Part shown: positions 51,803 to 61,227 of the stretch, in pieces
How the letters are laid out: each line of letters begins with the position of its first letter
Position numbering within the stretch: position 1 is the stretch's first letter
Assembly: GCF_002258785.1 (NCBI RefSeq)
Contig: NZ_NOYI01000025.1
Location: forward strand, 1 to 61,995
Source: Rhodococcus sp. 06-235-1A
GTDB lineage: Bacteria; Actinomycetota; Actinomycetes; Mycobacteriales; Mycobacteriaceae
Direction of reading: 5' to 3'
Length of the DNA: 61,995 bases
The notes under the pieces: model-generated
What the model was told of the DNA's origin: nothing
The model's input: the letters and a program-made list of their open reading frames with translations, nothing else
The model's database searches: none
Made by a program: the position numbers and the translations under genes

Positions 51803-52858
51803 ATGTTGTCTGCTTCATCGGCCGGTCGACAGACTGTCCGCCGTGCGTCCCTGCTGTCCGCGTTTGCTGTGTCGGCCCTGGTGGTCGGTGCGTGCTCGTC
51901 CTCCGACACTGCGGACCCCGAGCAGTCAGGAGGCGGCGATTTCGCGGCCGTCACGATCGATTCGGCTCTGGGCGAGGCTGTCATCACCGAGAAGCCCGAG
52001 CGCATCGTGACGCTCGGTCAGGGCTCGGCGGAGACGGCGATCGCGCTGGGTACGGTCCCGGTCGGCGTCGAGGAGTATTCGTGGGGTGCCGACGACACCG
52101 GTTACCTGCCGTGGGTACACGACGCGGTCACCGAATTGGGGGCCGAGCTTCCCGAACAATTCACCGGCGGAACCGAACTGAACATCGAGGCCATTGCCGC
52201 CCTGGAGCCGGATCTCGTTCTGGCTCCGTGGTCCGGCATCACCCAGGACCAGTTCGACAAGCTCAGTGCCTTCGCTCCGGTGGTGGCCTACGAGGAGCAG
52301 CCGTGGACGATCACCTGGGAAGATCAGATCACCGTGATCGGCAAGGCCATGGGTGAGGAACAGAAGGCAGCCGAGGAGATCGACAAGATCAAGGCGCGCT
52401 TCGCCGACGCCGCCGCCCAGCACCCCGAGTACTCGGGCGTGAGCTTTTCGTACATCTACAACACAGGCCCCGGGACGCTCGGAGTGTTCCTCGCCGACGA
52501 GCAGCGCGTCGCGATGGTGCGCGGTCTCGGGTTGCAGGTGGACCCGGTGGTGAACACGCTCGACGAGACCGAGGGCACCGACTCGTCGGTCATCGGCTTG
52601 GAGAATGCGAATCTGCTGAACGACTCCGACCTGATCTTCACGTTCTACTCGGATCCGCAGAACCGTACCGACACCGAGAATCAGCCTGCGTACAAGCAGA
52701 TTCCAGCCGTGTCCCGCGGGTCGGTCGTTGCGCCGACGGATCAGTCCTTCGTCACCGGGTCGTCCATCATCAATCCACTGACTGTGCCGTGGTCACTCGA
52801 GCGCTACGTGCCGATGATCGACGAGGCTGTCGCGAAGCTCGACGCCGGCACGTCATAG
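51803..52858 (+). CDS. Iron-siderophore ABC transporter substrate-binding lipoprotein (FecB type)
   Basis: A 351-residue periplasmic-binding-protein-like lipoprotein. The lipobox LVVGAC places the lipidated Cys at 31. The TroA-type fold shows PERIVTLGQGSAETAIALG, VEEYSWGADD, LVLAPWSGITQDQFDKLSA. It captures ferric siderophores for an importer whose permease and ATPase are not in this window. An iron box precedes it, consistent with induction under iron starvation. Confidence 0.92.
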   Translation: MLSASSAGRQTVRRASLLSAFAVSALVVGACSSSDTADPEQSGGGDFAAVTIDSALGEAVITEKPERIVTLGQGSAETAIALGTVPVGVEEYSWGADDTGYLPWVHDAVTELGAELPEQFTGGTELNIEAIAALEPDLVLAPWSGITQDQFDKLSAFAPVVAYEEQPWTITWEDQITVIGKAMGEEQKAAEEIDKIKARFADAAAQHPEYSGVSFSYIYNTGPGTLGVFLADEQRVAMVRGLGLQVDPVVNTLDETEGTDSSVIGLENANLLNDSDLIFTFYSDPQNRTDTENQPAYKQIPAVSRGSVVAPTDQSFVTGSSIINPLTVPWSLERYVPMIDEAVAKLDAGTS

Positions 52859-53165
52859 CTTGATCGAGCGGAGCGGAGCAACCACGCGACTCGTGCACAA
52901 CGCCGAAGTCCACGGTCGATCTGGCAGCTCGTGTTCGAGAGATGGGCGGCCGTAGCCCGGAAGATGGCGTCCGCGGGCTGCTCTCTATCGCCCTCCCTTC
53001 ACGCTGGCCTTCGTTGGAGGTTCGGGCTGTGCCCGAGGTGGTGCCGCATCACTGCGGTGATGGCTTGGCACTTCACCCGAATCAGACTGTCGAGCAGTCT
53101 CTTCCAGCCCCGCACCGTGTTCTCGGTGCGGGGCTGGATTGTTTCTGCGGTTCGTATGGGCAGGC
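52859..53165. other. Intergenic region without gene
   Basis: These 307 bp between the FecB-like gene and the opposing DUF222-HNH gene show no convincing ORF. The terminator at 53104-53137 and a small AGACTG/CAGTCT hairpin near 53086 are the only structures I see. Confidence 0.6.
53104..53137. terminator. Bidirectional terminator
   Basis: A perfect 14-bp stem (53104-53117 with 53124-53137, beginning CCAGCCCCGC) with a TGTTCT loop. ATTGTTTCT follows on the plus strand. It lies 28 bp past the HNH gene stop. Confidence 0.85.
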
Positions 53166-54486
53166 TCAGGCGATGTGGGGGCCTGCTCGGGCGTGGGATG
53201 GTCGGGGTTGTCGGTACGGGTCGACGGTGGCCGGTGGCACGAACCAGGGGTGGTTGTCGGTGCCGATGAACACTTCCCAGTCACTGTGGTGGAGGAGTCG
53301 GTGGTGGAATCCGCAGAGTAGAACGAGGTTGTTCATGTCGGTGGGGCCGCCATCGGCCCAATGCCAAATATGATGCGCCTCTGTCCAGGCGGCGGGTTTT
53401 CCGCAGCCGGGGAAAGCGCAGGTGTGATCTCTCGCAATGAGGGCTTTGCGCTGTTTGGCGGTGACAGTGCGGGCGGTGCGAGCGAGGTTGATCGGGGATC
53501 CGTGCTCGTCCATGACGATGGCGGTCAGGACACAGTCGCAGGCGAGTTGCCGGGAGGTGTTGCGGGACAGTGGTCCCATCCAGGGCAGCCACCCGACGGT
53601 GGTGCCGTCGCCGAACAGGTCCCTGTATGCGCCGCGATCCGTGGCAGGGTGGCCGTCGTCATCGGATTCGTCTGCAGCGCGGGTGTTCTCGTCGTCGGCG
53701 ATGTCATCGACGTCAGCACTGTCGCGGAGGTCGGTGAGATCGCGCAGGCTGATGTGCAGGTTCAGGTGCGGGCGTTCACCGCCTTCGATGGGTCGATCAC
53801 TCGAGGCGAGGTATTGGTCGAGGATGTGTCCGAAGGCGTCGGCTCTGCGCCTCGCGGGGCTGCGATCGTCTTGGGTGCCGTCGGCGGCGGGTCGTGGTTC
53901 GGTCAACGGTGAGAGTGCGGTGAGCAGCTTCTCGCCGGTGATCGCATCGAAGTCTCCTTTGAGTACCAGCCGCCCGTTCAAGGTCTTGGAGGCGAAGAGT
54001 TCGTTGCGGTCGGTGTCCTCGGGAGGTGGCTTTTTGCCGCCGAATCTGTCGTTGAGGTTGGTGATGGCTTCGCGGATCCGGTCGGTGCGTGCTTTCGGGT
54101 CCGGTGGCAGCGGTGATCATCGCCTTCCTGGCCATGTCCTGCCCGGCTTGGGGGAGGTTCTTGGGTGGGGTTTCGGCGAAGGTAAGGATCAAGGCGGCGT
54201 GGTCGACGGTGATGCTGCCGGTGTCGATGGCCTCGGCGATGTCGGGGAAGTTCTTCAGTCCGCGGGCGAGGGCGACGATCTTGTTGGCTTTGCTGGGGGT
54301 GAGCAGGGTGGTGGATGTCAGCCAGCCGGCGGGGCCGGGGAAACCGAGCTTCTCCCGGCTCACGCGGGTGTCGATCTCGGCGACGAGAGCGATCCGCCGG
54401 GCCTCCAACAACTGAATCCGGTGGGAGACCGCGGCGGCGTCGGCGAGGAGTTCTGCCTCGCTCAGTTGCCAGATCTCCGTCGTCAT
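53166..54486 (-). pseudogene. DUF222-HNH endonuclease-like protein (13E12 family), frameshifted
   Basis: Begins MTTEIWQLSEAELLADAAAVS at ATG 54486 with a normal DUF222 domain, then loses frame at the TTT run 54093-54095 (AAA on the coding strand). Removing one base restores ARTDRIREAITNLNDRF and continues through GRLVLKGDFDAITG to the HNH domain (HTCAFPGCGKPAAWTEAHHI, LCGFHHRLLHH). The repaired product would be 439 aa, normal for this family. Length 1321 is one more than a multiple of three. True mutation or homopolymer sequencing error are both possible. Confidence 0.85.
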
Positions 54487-54961
54487 GGACCAAGTGTATC
54501 GAACGCGCGTTCGACTGACAACCATAGTGCAATCGGAAACTATTGCCCCGCTTAACTATTCGCGATCCTGAACCTGTCGGTGCGTCGTGGTAAGGGACCG
54601 TCGGCACCCGAAGATCGGATGTCTCGGCCATTGTGGGCGAAAAGTGCACACCCGAACTTTGGTGCGTTCCTCTGGACCGCCGATCCTGAAGGTCGTCCGC
54701 ATGCGGGTTTGGGCGAGACGCCGAGTTCTGCGGCAGTGTCATTCTGCAGCGACGATTGGGTGCGATGGGCTGGGTCGGCTGGGCGGCTGCGGCAGGAACC
54801 TTGAAGGCGGCCGGTTCCGATCTCGGCGTCTCTGCGTCGCCGCCGGCGCAGTGGGCGTTGCGTGGTTGATACCAACGAGACACTCGACAGGATCCGACTG
54901 CACTCGGTTTCGCCGAGCTCACTGAGCGAATCGAAGATTTGCGGTTCAAGGATCCAGCGTG
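54487..54961. other. Intergenic region without supported gene
   Basis: These 475 bp lie between the DUF222-HNH start and the photolyase-like gene stop. Small open frames exist on both strands, but none shows an RBS, a recognisable family or consistent codon bias. Confidence 0.5.
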
Positions 54962-56434
54962 TCAGTACACCTCGCGCTGTCGTTCTTGTTCCAATACCTG
55001 CTCCAGGTCGCTCAATCGGTTCATCGACGACACCTGTCGCGCGGTGCGGTGATTGAGTGCCAACATCTCGCGGTGCCGGTGCACGAAGGCCCAGTAGCCG
55101 GCGGTGAAGGGGCACGCATCGTCGCCCAGTCGCTTCTTCGGGTTGAATTCGCACGGCTTGCAGTAGTCGGTCATGCGGTTCAGGTATGCCCCGCCCGAGG
55201 CGTAGGGCTTGGTGGCGATCACGCCGCCGTCCGCGTGCTGACTCATGCCGATCACGTTCACCGGCATCACCCAGGCGAACCCATCGACGAAAGCCGTTGC
55301 GAACCAGTCGGTCAGCGCTCGTGGATCCCAAGCATGTTGCAGCGCGAAGTTTCCCAGGATCATCAGTCGGGGGATGTGGTGTACCCAGCCGCGGTCGCGC
55401 ACGCCGTCCACCGTCGACGACAGGCATTTCGCGACCACAGCGTCGCCGTCCAACTCGAGCAGCCAATCCGGCAGTGGCTCATGCGCTTCGAGCTTGTTGC
55501 GCTCGAGGTACTCCGGTCCCAGATGCCAGTACAGGTGCCATACGTATTCGCGCCAGCCGAGTATCTGCCGAACGAAACCCTCCACGCTCGCCAACGGGGT
55601 GCCGTCTCGGTGGGCATCCTCGGCTGCGTGTGCCACATCCAACGGTTGCAGCAGACCGAGGTTCAGCGGGACCGACAACAATGAGTGAGACATCGTCCAG
55701 TCGTCCGCCATCACCGCGTCCTCGTACTTGCCGAAGTCGTCCAGGCGATAGTTCACGAAGTGCGCCAACGCGTCCGACGCCTCGGCCGCGGTCACCGCGA
55801 ACACGCGGGGCCCGTCGACTCCGACTGTGTCGAGGTCCCAGTCGTCGAGGTCGGCGCGTACCTGCTCGTCGATGGCATCCTCGGTCGGCCACCACGGTTC
55901 CTCCGCGCCCAGGGTCAGACGACCCTTCGGCGGTGGCGACTGGTTTTCGGCATCGAGGTTCCACTTACCCGACACCGGGTCGGCTCCGTCCATCAGGACA
56001 TCGAATCTCTTGCGCTGCTCCCGGTAGAACGTCTCCATCCGAAAGGTGCCGCGCTCGGCTGCCCAGTCGGCGAAATCGGCGCGGGGAAGTGCGAACATCG
56101 GCGTCGGCAGAATCTCCGAGACCAGGCCCTCCTCGTGCAATGCGGCGACGAACTTCTCCGCCGCGTGTGACGTCGGCTCGAACACCACCACGGGCTTGCC
56201 GTACTCGGCCAACCCTTCCCGATATGTCTCGGTCTGCAGGTAGGTGATCCGATCGCCCAGCTCGTCGGCCAGGTGCCGCATCCCGGAGAGCACCAGGTGG
56301 AGCTTCTGCCGGTGGTATCGCCGACGTCGGAACACGCGCCGAGACTCGATCATCACCACGTCTCGCTCGGCATGCTCGTCGACCGAGTGAAAGTGCGGAC
56401 CGAGCTGATCACCGAACAACCACAGAGCGTCCAT
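54962..56434 (-). CDS. FeS-containing bacterial cryptochrome/photolyase (PhrB type)
   Basis: A 490-residue photolyase-related protein starting at ATG 56434 (MDALWLFGDQLGPHF); a GTG 7 codons earlier is possible. The N-terminal Rossmann domain gives WLFGDQLGPH. The C-terminal FAD domain shows GWREYVWHLYW, HIPRLMILGNFALQ, DGFAWVMPVNVIGMSQHADGG. The cysteines in DYCKPCEFNP and DACPF fit the [4Fe-4S] ligands of the FeS-BCP class. That class repairs (6-4) photoproducts or acts as a photoreceptor. It is divergent from phoD. Confidence 0.92.
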   Translation of the reverse strand: MDALWLFGDQLGPHFHSVDEHAERDVVMIESRRVFRRRRYHRQKLHLVLSGMRHLADELGDRITYLQTETYREGLAEYGKPVVVFEPTSHAAEKFVAALHEEGLVSEILPTPMFALPRADFADWAAERGTFRMETFYREQRKRFDVLMDGADPVSGKWNLDAENQSPPPKGRLTLGAEEPWWPTEDAIDEQVRADLDDWDLDTVGVDGPRVFAVTAAEASDALAHFVNYRLDDFGKYEDAVMADDWTMSHSLLSVPLNLGLLQPLDVAHAAEDAHRDGTPLASVEGFVRQILGWREYVWHLYWHLGPEYLERNKLEAHEPLPDWLLELDGDAVVAKCLSSTVDGVRDRGWVHHIPRLMILGNFALQHAWDPRALTDWFATAFVDGFAWVMPVNVIGMSQHADGGVIATKPYASGGAYLNRMTDYCKPCEFNPKKRLGDDACPFTAGYWAFVHRHREMLALNHRTARQVSSMNRLSDLEQVLEQERQREVY

Positions 56435-56561
56435 TCCCGGAGTGTTCTCCCGCACCGCCGAAGGCAAACCAGCATCCGGCGCATGACCGTCCGGTGAACA
56501 CTGTGGCCGACCCAGGCGCGCCTTACTTGACCACCGACGATCCATCGCATGGACTGACCCG

Positions 56562-58211
56562 ATGCACGCTGAGTCTGCGCTTTCCAGAAGGACGTTTCTT
56601 CGCTCGTCGTCGGTGGCCGTCGCGGTGGCCGGAGTCGCCTCGACACTGCCTGCGACCGCACACGCGCAGGGCAGCGATCGAGGCTTTCTGCACGGGGTGG
56701 CGTCGGGAGATCCGTTACCCGACGCGATCGTTCTCTGGACCCGCATCACCCCCGTGCCCGACGCCACCCCGGGCTCCGGCGTCGGCTCGCAGGTATCGGT
56801 GACGTGGCGGATTTCCCGTAGTGCGGACATGAGCGACGTCGTCTCATCTGGAACCGTCTCGACCGGCCCCGAGACCGACCACACCGTCAAGGTCGACGTC
56901 GACGGGCTCAGTGCAGACACCACGTACTTCTACGACTTCCGGACGAGCGACGCGGCATCGGCCGTCGGGACCACGCACACCGCTCCGGCCAACGACGCCG
57001 ACATAGATGCAATGCGCTTCGGCGTCGTCTCGTGCTCCAACTGGGAGTCGGGCTACTTCGGTGCCTACCGGCATCTGGCCGCCAGGACGGACTTGGACGC
57101 CATCGTGCACCTCGGCGACTACATCTACGAGTACGAGACGGGCGGCTTCCCGGGGCGCGACGGTGTCGTTCGGCAGCATTCGCCCACCCACGAGATCGTC
57201 ACGCTCGCCGATTACCGTCAGCGACACGGCCAGTACAAGTCCGATCCCGATCTGCAGGCCGCGCACGTCGACGTCCCGTGGATCTGCACGTGGGACGACC
57301 ACGAGTCGGCCAACGACGCGTACGACGGCGGCGCCGAGAACCACACGCCGGCCACCGAGGGCGATTGGTACACGCGCAAGGCCAATTCGGAGCAGGCCTA
57401 CTACGAGTGGATGCCGGTGCGCGCGGCAGGCACCGTGACCAACCGTCACCTGTACCGCAGGCTCCGGTTCGGCAACTTGCTCGAACTCTCGATGCTGGAC
57501 CTGCGGACCTACCGTTCGCAGCAGGTGTTGCCGTTCAACGGTCCCGAGGTCGATTCGCCGAACCGGACCATCACCGGTGCCGAGCAGATGCAGTGGCTCA
57601 CCGACGGCATCGTGTCGTCGCCGACGCAGTGGAAGATCGTCGGCAACCCGGTGATGATCACCCCGACGCTGATCCCGCCGCTCGACCGGGACGCAGCCAG
57701 GGCCGTCACCTCCCTGCTCGGAATCCCCGAGGGCGGCTTGCCATACAACGCCGATCCATGGGACGGCTACACCGCCGACCGCCGCAAGCTGCTCGGTGCC
57801 ATCGTCGATGCGGGCGTCGACAATACGGTCTTCATCACCGGCGACATCCACTCGGCCTGGGCCTGCGAGGTGCCTCTCGACGCGGCGCACTATGCAACGA
57901 CGGAGCCTGCTGCCACCGAGCTGGTCGTTACCTCGGTGAGCTCGGCCAACATCGACGATCTGACGCACACTCCGCCGCACACGCTGGGCCGGGTCGCCGA
58001 GGAAGCATTCAAGGCACTCAACCACCACGTGAAGTTCGTAGACCTCGACAGCCACGGTTTCGGCGTCTTCGAGGTCACCAAGACTGCGGCTCGGATGGAC
58101 CACTGGTTCCTCACCGCCAAGGAGGATCCGCAGACCGGCGTGTACTGGGGAGCGGGCTTCACCGTGGACTCCGGCACACAGCGCGTCCGGGCGGCGGCAC
58201 CGCCTGCCTGA
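56562..58211 (+). CDS. phoD: Alkaline phosphatase D (PhoD)
   Basis: A 549-residue secreted phosphodiesterase/phosphatase. A Tat signal (SRRTFLRSS at residues 8-16, hydrophobic core, cleavage after AHA) exports it folded. The PhoD N-terminal domain starts FLHGVASGDPLPDAIVLWTR. Metal-site motifs are GVVSCSNWESGYF, VHLGDYIYEYE, WDDHESANDAYD and VFITGDIHSAW. PhoD enzymes use Fe/Ca and release phosphate from mono- and diesters. No Pho box was recognised upstream. Confidence 0.95.
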   Translation: MHAESALSRRTFLRSSSVAVAVAGVASTLPATAHAQGSDRGFLHGVASGDPLPDAIVLWTRITPVPDATPGSGVGSQVSVTWRISRSADMSDVVSSGTVSTGPETDHTVKVDVDGLSADTTYFYDFRTSDAASAVGTTHTAPANDADIDAMRFGVVSCSNWESGYFGAYRHLAARTDLDAIVHLGDYIYEYETGGFPGRDGVVRQHSPTHEIVTLADYRQRHGQYKSDPDLQAAHVDVPWICTWDDHESANDAYDGGAENHTPATEGDWYTRKANSEQAYYEWMPVRAAGTVTNRHLYRRLRFGNLLELSMLDLRTYRSQQVLPFNGPEVDSPNRTITGAEQMQWLTDGIVSSPTQWKIVGNPVMITPTLIPPLDRDAARAVTSLLGIPEGGLPYNADPWDGYTADRRKLLGAIVDAGVDNTVFITGDIHSAWACEVPLDAAHYATTEPAATELVVTSVSSANIDDLTHTPPHTLGRVAEEAFKALNHHVKFVDLDSHGFGVFEVTKTAARMDHWFLTAKEDPQTGVYWGAGFTVDSGTQRVRAAAPPA

Positions 58212-58232
58212 CAACGCGCCATACTGATCGGT

Positions 58233-59075
58233 GTGGCTGTACCGAAAATCGTCCTGTTCTACGTCTTCACGCCGCTGCCCGATCCCGAGGCGATCCGGCT
58301 GTGGCAACAGTCGCTGGCCGCGTCGAACAACCTGACCGGACGCATCCTCATCTCCGAACACGGCATCAACGCGACGGTGGGAGGTGAGGTCGACGACGTC
58401 AAACGGTACGTTCGCGGCACCCGCAGCTATCCGGCCTTCAAGGCGGCCGACATCAAATGGTCCGACGGCCTCGGCAACGATTTTCCGCGGTTGTCCGTTC
58501 GAGTCCGGGACGAGATCGTCACGTTCGGAGCGCCCGGGGAGCTGAAGGTCGACGCCGACGGCGTGGTCGGTGGTGGAACTCATCTGAGTCCGGAGCAGGT
58601 GCACGAGCTCGTCGATTCCCGGGGCGACGACGTCGTATTCTTCGATGGCCGCAACGCCTTCGAGGCGGAGATCGGAAAGTTCAAGAACGCAGTGGTGCCC
58701 GACGTCGAGACGACGAGGGACTTCGTCTCCCAACTCGATTCCGGTGCCTACGACCATCTGAAGAAGTCCCCGGTGGTCACGTACTGCACCGGGGGAGTGC
58801 GGTGCGAGGTGCTGTCTTCGCTGATGGTGGCCCGCGGTTTCGAGGAGGTCTATCAGCTCGACGGCGGAATCGTCCGGTACGCAGAGACTTTCGGCGACGA
58901 CGCGCTCTGGGAGGGTTCGCTGTTCGTCTTCGACAAACGGATGGCGCAGAACTTCTCCGATCATACCGCCGTCATCGGTCGCTGCAGTGCCTGCGGAAAC
59001 CCGACGTCCCGGTATCAGGACTTCGACGGTGATGCCGGCCGTGGCTTGCGGTTGATCTGTCTCGATTGCGCCTGA
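58233..59075 (+). CDS. trhO: tRNA uridine(34) hydroxylase, rhodanese type
   Basis: A 280-residue TrhO/UPF0176 protein with a GTG start. The N-terminal acylphosphatase-like domain includes LTGRILISEHGINATVGG. The rhodanese domain has DVVFFDGRNAFEAEIGKF and the active cysteine in VVTYCTGGVRCE. A C-terminal CSACGN...CLDC zinc-like motif follows. It forms 5-hydroxyuridine at tRNA position 34. The rluA-type gene begins 3 bp downstream, an RNA-modification operon. Confidence 0.94.
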   Translation: MAVPKIVLFYVFTPLPDPEAIRLWQQSLAASNNLTGRILISEHGINATVGGEVDDVKRYVRGTRSYPAFKAADIKWSDGLGNDFPRLSVRVRDEIVTFGAPGELKVDADGVVGGGTHLSPEQVHELVDSRGDDVVFFDGRNAFEAEIGKFKNAVVPDVETTRDFVSQLDSGAYDHLKKSPVVTYCTGGVRCEVLSSLMVARGFEEVYQLDGGIVRYAETFGDDALWEGSLFVFDKRMAQNFSDHTAVIGRCSACGNPTSRYQDFDGDAGRGLRLICLDCA

Positions 59076-59078
59076 CTG

Positions 59079-59963
59079 ATGCTGCCCTTCCGGGACGGTC
59101 TCGCGCCTATGAGACTGCTTCTGCCGCATGGTGATCCGGCTACCACGATCGCCGAGTATCTGGAACGTGAGATGCCCGAGGACGACTGGCGGCGGGCCAT
59201 GCGCGACGCCGAGGTGGTCGACGAGAAGAGCAGACCGATCTCCGACGCGACGCGGTACCGTGCAGGCAGTCACGTGTACTTCTATCGCGTTCCAGCGCAG
59301 GAGGTTCCGGTTCCGTTCGAGATCGGCATCCTGCACGAGGACGACGACCTGCTGGTGGTCGACAAGCCGCACTTCCTCGCCACCATCCCGCGTGGTCGGC
59401 ACGTCACCGAAACCGCGACCGTTCGGTTGCGCAAGCAGTTCGATTGCCCTGACCTCACGCCCGCGCACCGACTCGATCGCGCCACCGCTGGGGTGCTGCT
59501 CTTCACCAAGACCAAGCATGCCCGACGGCCGTATCAGGAACTTTTCTCCTCGCACCACGTCACCAAGGAATACGAGGCCGTCGCGGGATTCGACGCAGCA
59601 CTGGAGTTTCCGTGTATCGTGCGGAGCCGAATCCTGAAGGAGCACGGCGTCATGACGGCGTACGAGGAGCCGGGGGAGCCGAACAGTGAGACGCGTATCG
59701 AGCTCGTCGAAACGTTCGGTGATCGTGCCCGCTATCGACTCTTCCCCAAGACAGGAAAGACCCACCAGCTGCGAATCCATCTGTCTTCATTGGGTATTCC
59801 CATCGAGAACGACCCGTACTATCCGGTGTTCACCTCGGTTCCGGCCGACAATTTCAGCCGGCCCCTCCAACTTCTGGCCCGAGCTCTGAATTTCACGGAC
59901 CCGATGACCGGTGAGGCCAGGCGCTTCGTGAGCGCCAGAAGTCTGCGGACCGTCGCCCCCTGA
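59079..59963 (+). CDS. RluA-family pseudouridine synthase
   Basis: A 294-residue enzyme. The catalytic aspartate is in AHRLDRATAGVLLFTK, with ILHEDDDLLVVDKPHFL before it and KTGKTHQLRIHLSSLGIPIENDPYY after it. There is no S4 domain upstream. It isomerises uridines in rRNA or tRNA. Its last 20 or so codons have a diverged copy at 61364-61424, so the 3' end probably came with an inserted element. Confidence 0.93.
   Translation: MLPFRDGLAPMRLLLPHGDPATTIAEYLEREMPEDDWRRAMRDAEVVDEKSRPISDATRYRAGSHVYFYRVPAQEVPVPFEIGILHEDDDLLVVDKPHFLATIPRGRHVTETATVRLRKQFDCPDLTPAHRLDRATAGVLLFTKTKHARRPYQELFSSHHVTKEYEAVAGFDAALEFPCIVRSRILKEHGVMTAYEEPGEPNSETRIELVETFGDRARYRLFPKTGKTHQLRIHLSSLGIPIENDPYYPVFTSVPADNFSRPLQLLARALNFTDPMTGEARRFVSARSLRTVAP
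59894..59963 (+). repeat. Imperfect direct repeat, left copy
   Basis: The 3' end of the pseudouridine synthase gene (TDPMTGEARRFVSARSLRTVAP, then TGA). The segment 59894-59936 matches 61364-61406 at 38 of 43 bases; the last 27 bases diverge. Confidence 0.75.
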
Positions 59964-60090
59964 ATCGATGAACGCGCGCACTCTCGCCAGGCGGATTCCG
60001 GGTTCTAATTCCAATCTGGGTGGTGCAGAAGATCGTGCAGACATACCCGTTCGCTGAAAAGTTTTGCCGGACTTCGATCGCATTGTTGGA

Positions 60091-61227
60091 CTACTCGAAT
60101 TTGATGTCACCCAGTAAATCAGAGGATTTTGCAGCAGCAGCCCTGAAGTGCTTCATGGCCGCGTTTCTGTCATAGTTTATTGCCTCTCTGCTAATTTCGG
60201 TGATGGCGTCATCGAAACAATAGTCAAGCATCTCGATCCAATGAATAGTTTCTTGTTTGCGATTCTTTTTGTAAGCCTCCAGGAGAAGAGTTTCGAGTAT
60301 TCTGGATAGGCAGCGAACTGTTTGTAGAAGGATATCCATGATACCAACTGCTCGAGCCCCAAGGTTGATCCCGCCGGTCTCCGTATTAATCTGCAAAGTC
60401 TTGGCCAGCCCTATGCGTCCTGCGTGAACATGATGGCTTGCCGCGGCGTATCGAGCGATGTCCAAACTCTCGAACACTGAAACGTATTGGTGTATGCCGT
60501 TAAACCCGCGCCCGCCAACGACCTCAATCTCCTGGACTGCCCACCCGTAGGGCTTCTTCATCTTCTCGCCGTACTTGTCGACGATCTTGTCGGCATTAGT
60601 CTGTATGCGCTCGATGATTTTTCGCTCTTTTGGTTCAGCAATCGATGAATTGCCATAATCGCCGCTCTCCACTCGCCGTTGTAATTCCATTATGTGAGAG
60701 CAGTTGAAGCGTGCGGACGTCGCATTTGGAGCATGATGCAAGAATCTAGCGGTCACCATAAGCTCGTAGAGGGTGCGCCAGCGAGCTTCTGCCGCGAACG
60801 GGTATCCGGCGATAGCTAACGCCTGTATTTCATCGGAGATCTGGATTGCTTGCAGGCTGATGGAGGACATGGCGTCGAGCGTCTGTCGATGTGCTCCCTT
60901 CTTTCGCCAGTCAAGTTCGGCTTTATTTACCGCGCACATTGACAGGTATATCAGGGAAGCTATATATTTAGACGAAATGCTCAGCCGTGCCCGGAGTTCG
61001 ACCGAATGTTCCAGGTTCCGTCTTTCGACTATCTCTCCGAGATCATAGAATAAATCAGTTAAAATCTCTTGCTTGTTCTCAACCCATTGATTCGCTCGCT
61101 GAAATTTTTCTCTAGTTGTTTCTCTTTTGCTTCTCGAACGGGATGACGAGCGCCGGATTTGATCCTCTAGATTTTGGACCATCTGTTCCGGGGTGGGAGT
61201 AGGAATTGTCCCGGGAGTGTCGTTCAT
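60091..61227 (-). CDS. Low-GC protein of unknown function (DUF5677-like)
   Basis: A 378-residue, largely alpha-helical protein. The N-terminus is polar and basic (RRSSSRSRSKRETTREK). RWRTLYELMVTARFL and the C-terminal helices recall DUF5677 proteins, which have no known activity; this match is from memory. AT-rich third positions and codons rare in the neighbours (TTA, AGA, AAA, ATA) mark it as foreign. It sits alone in the mini-island, antisense to the host gene. A host-defence or element-maintenance role is possible but unsupported. Confidence 0.75.
   Translation of the reverse strand: MNDTPGTIPTPTPEQMVQNLEDQIRRSSSRSRSKRETTREKFQRANQWVENKQEILTDLFYDLGEIVERRNLEHSVELRARLSISSKYIASLIYLSMCAVNKAELDWRKKGAHRQTLDAMSSISLQAIQISDEIQALAIAGYPFAAEARWRTLYELMVTARFLHHAPNATSARFNCSHIMELQRRVESGDYGNSSIAEPKERKIIERIQTNADKIVDKYGEKMKKPYGWAVQEIEVVGGRGFNGIHQYVSVFESLDIARYAAASHHVHAGRIGLAKTLQINTETGGINLGARAVGIMDILLQTVRCLSRILETLLLEAYKKNRKQETIHWIEMLDYCFDDAITEISREAINYDRNAAMKHFRAAAAKSSDLLGDIKFE

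Noticed and set aside
54580..54804. 74-codon plus-strand frame in the gap before the photolyase gene
   Set aside because: No RBS, family or convincing codon bias.
54552..55466. 304-codon minus-strand frame overlapping the photolyase 3' end
   Set aside because: Arg-rich out-of-frame translation overlapping a certain gene.
56844..59780. 978-codon minus-strand frame opposite phoD, trhO and the rluA-type gene
   Set aside because: Antisense to three clear genes; no motif.
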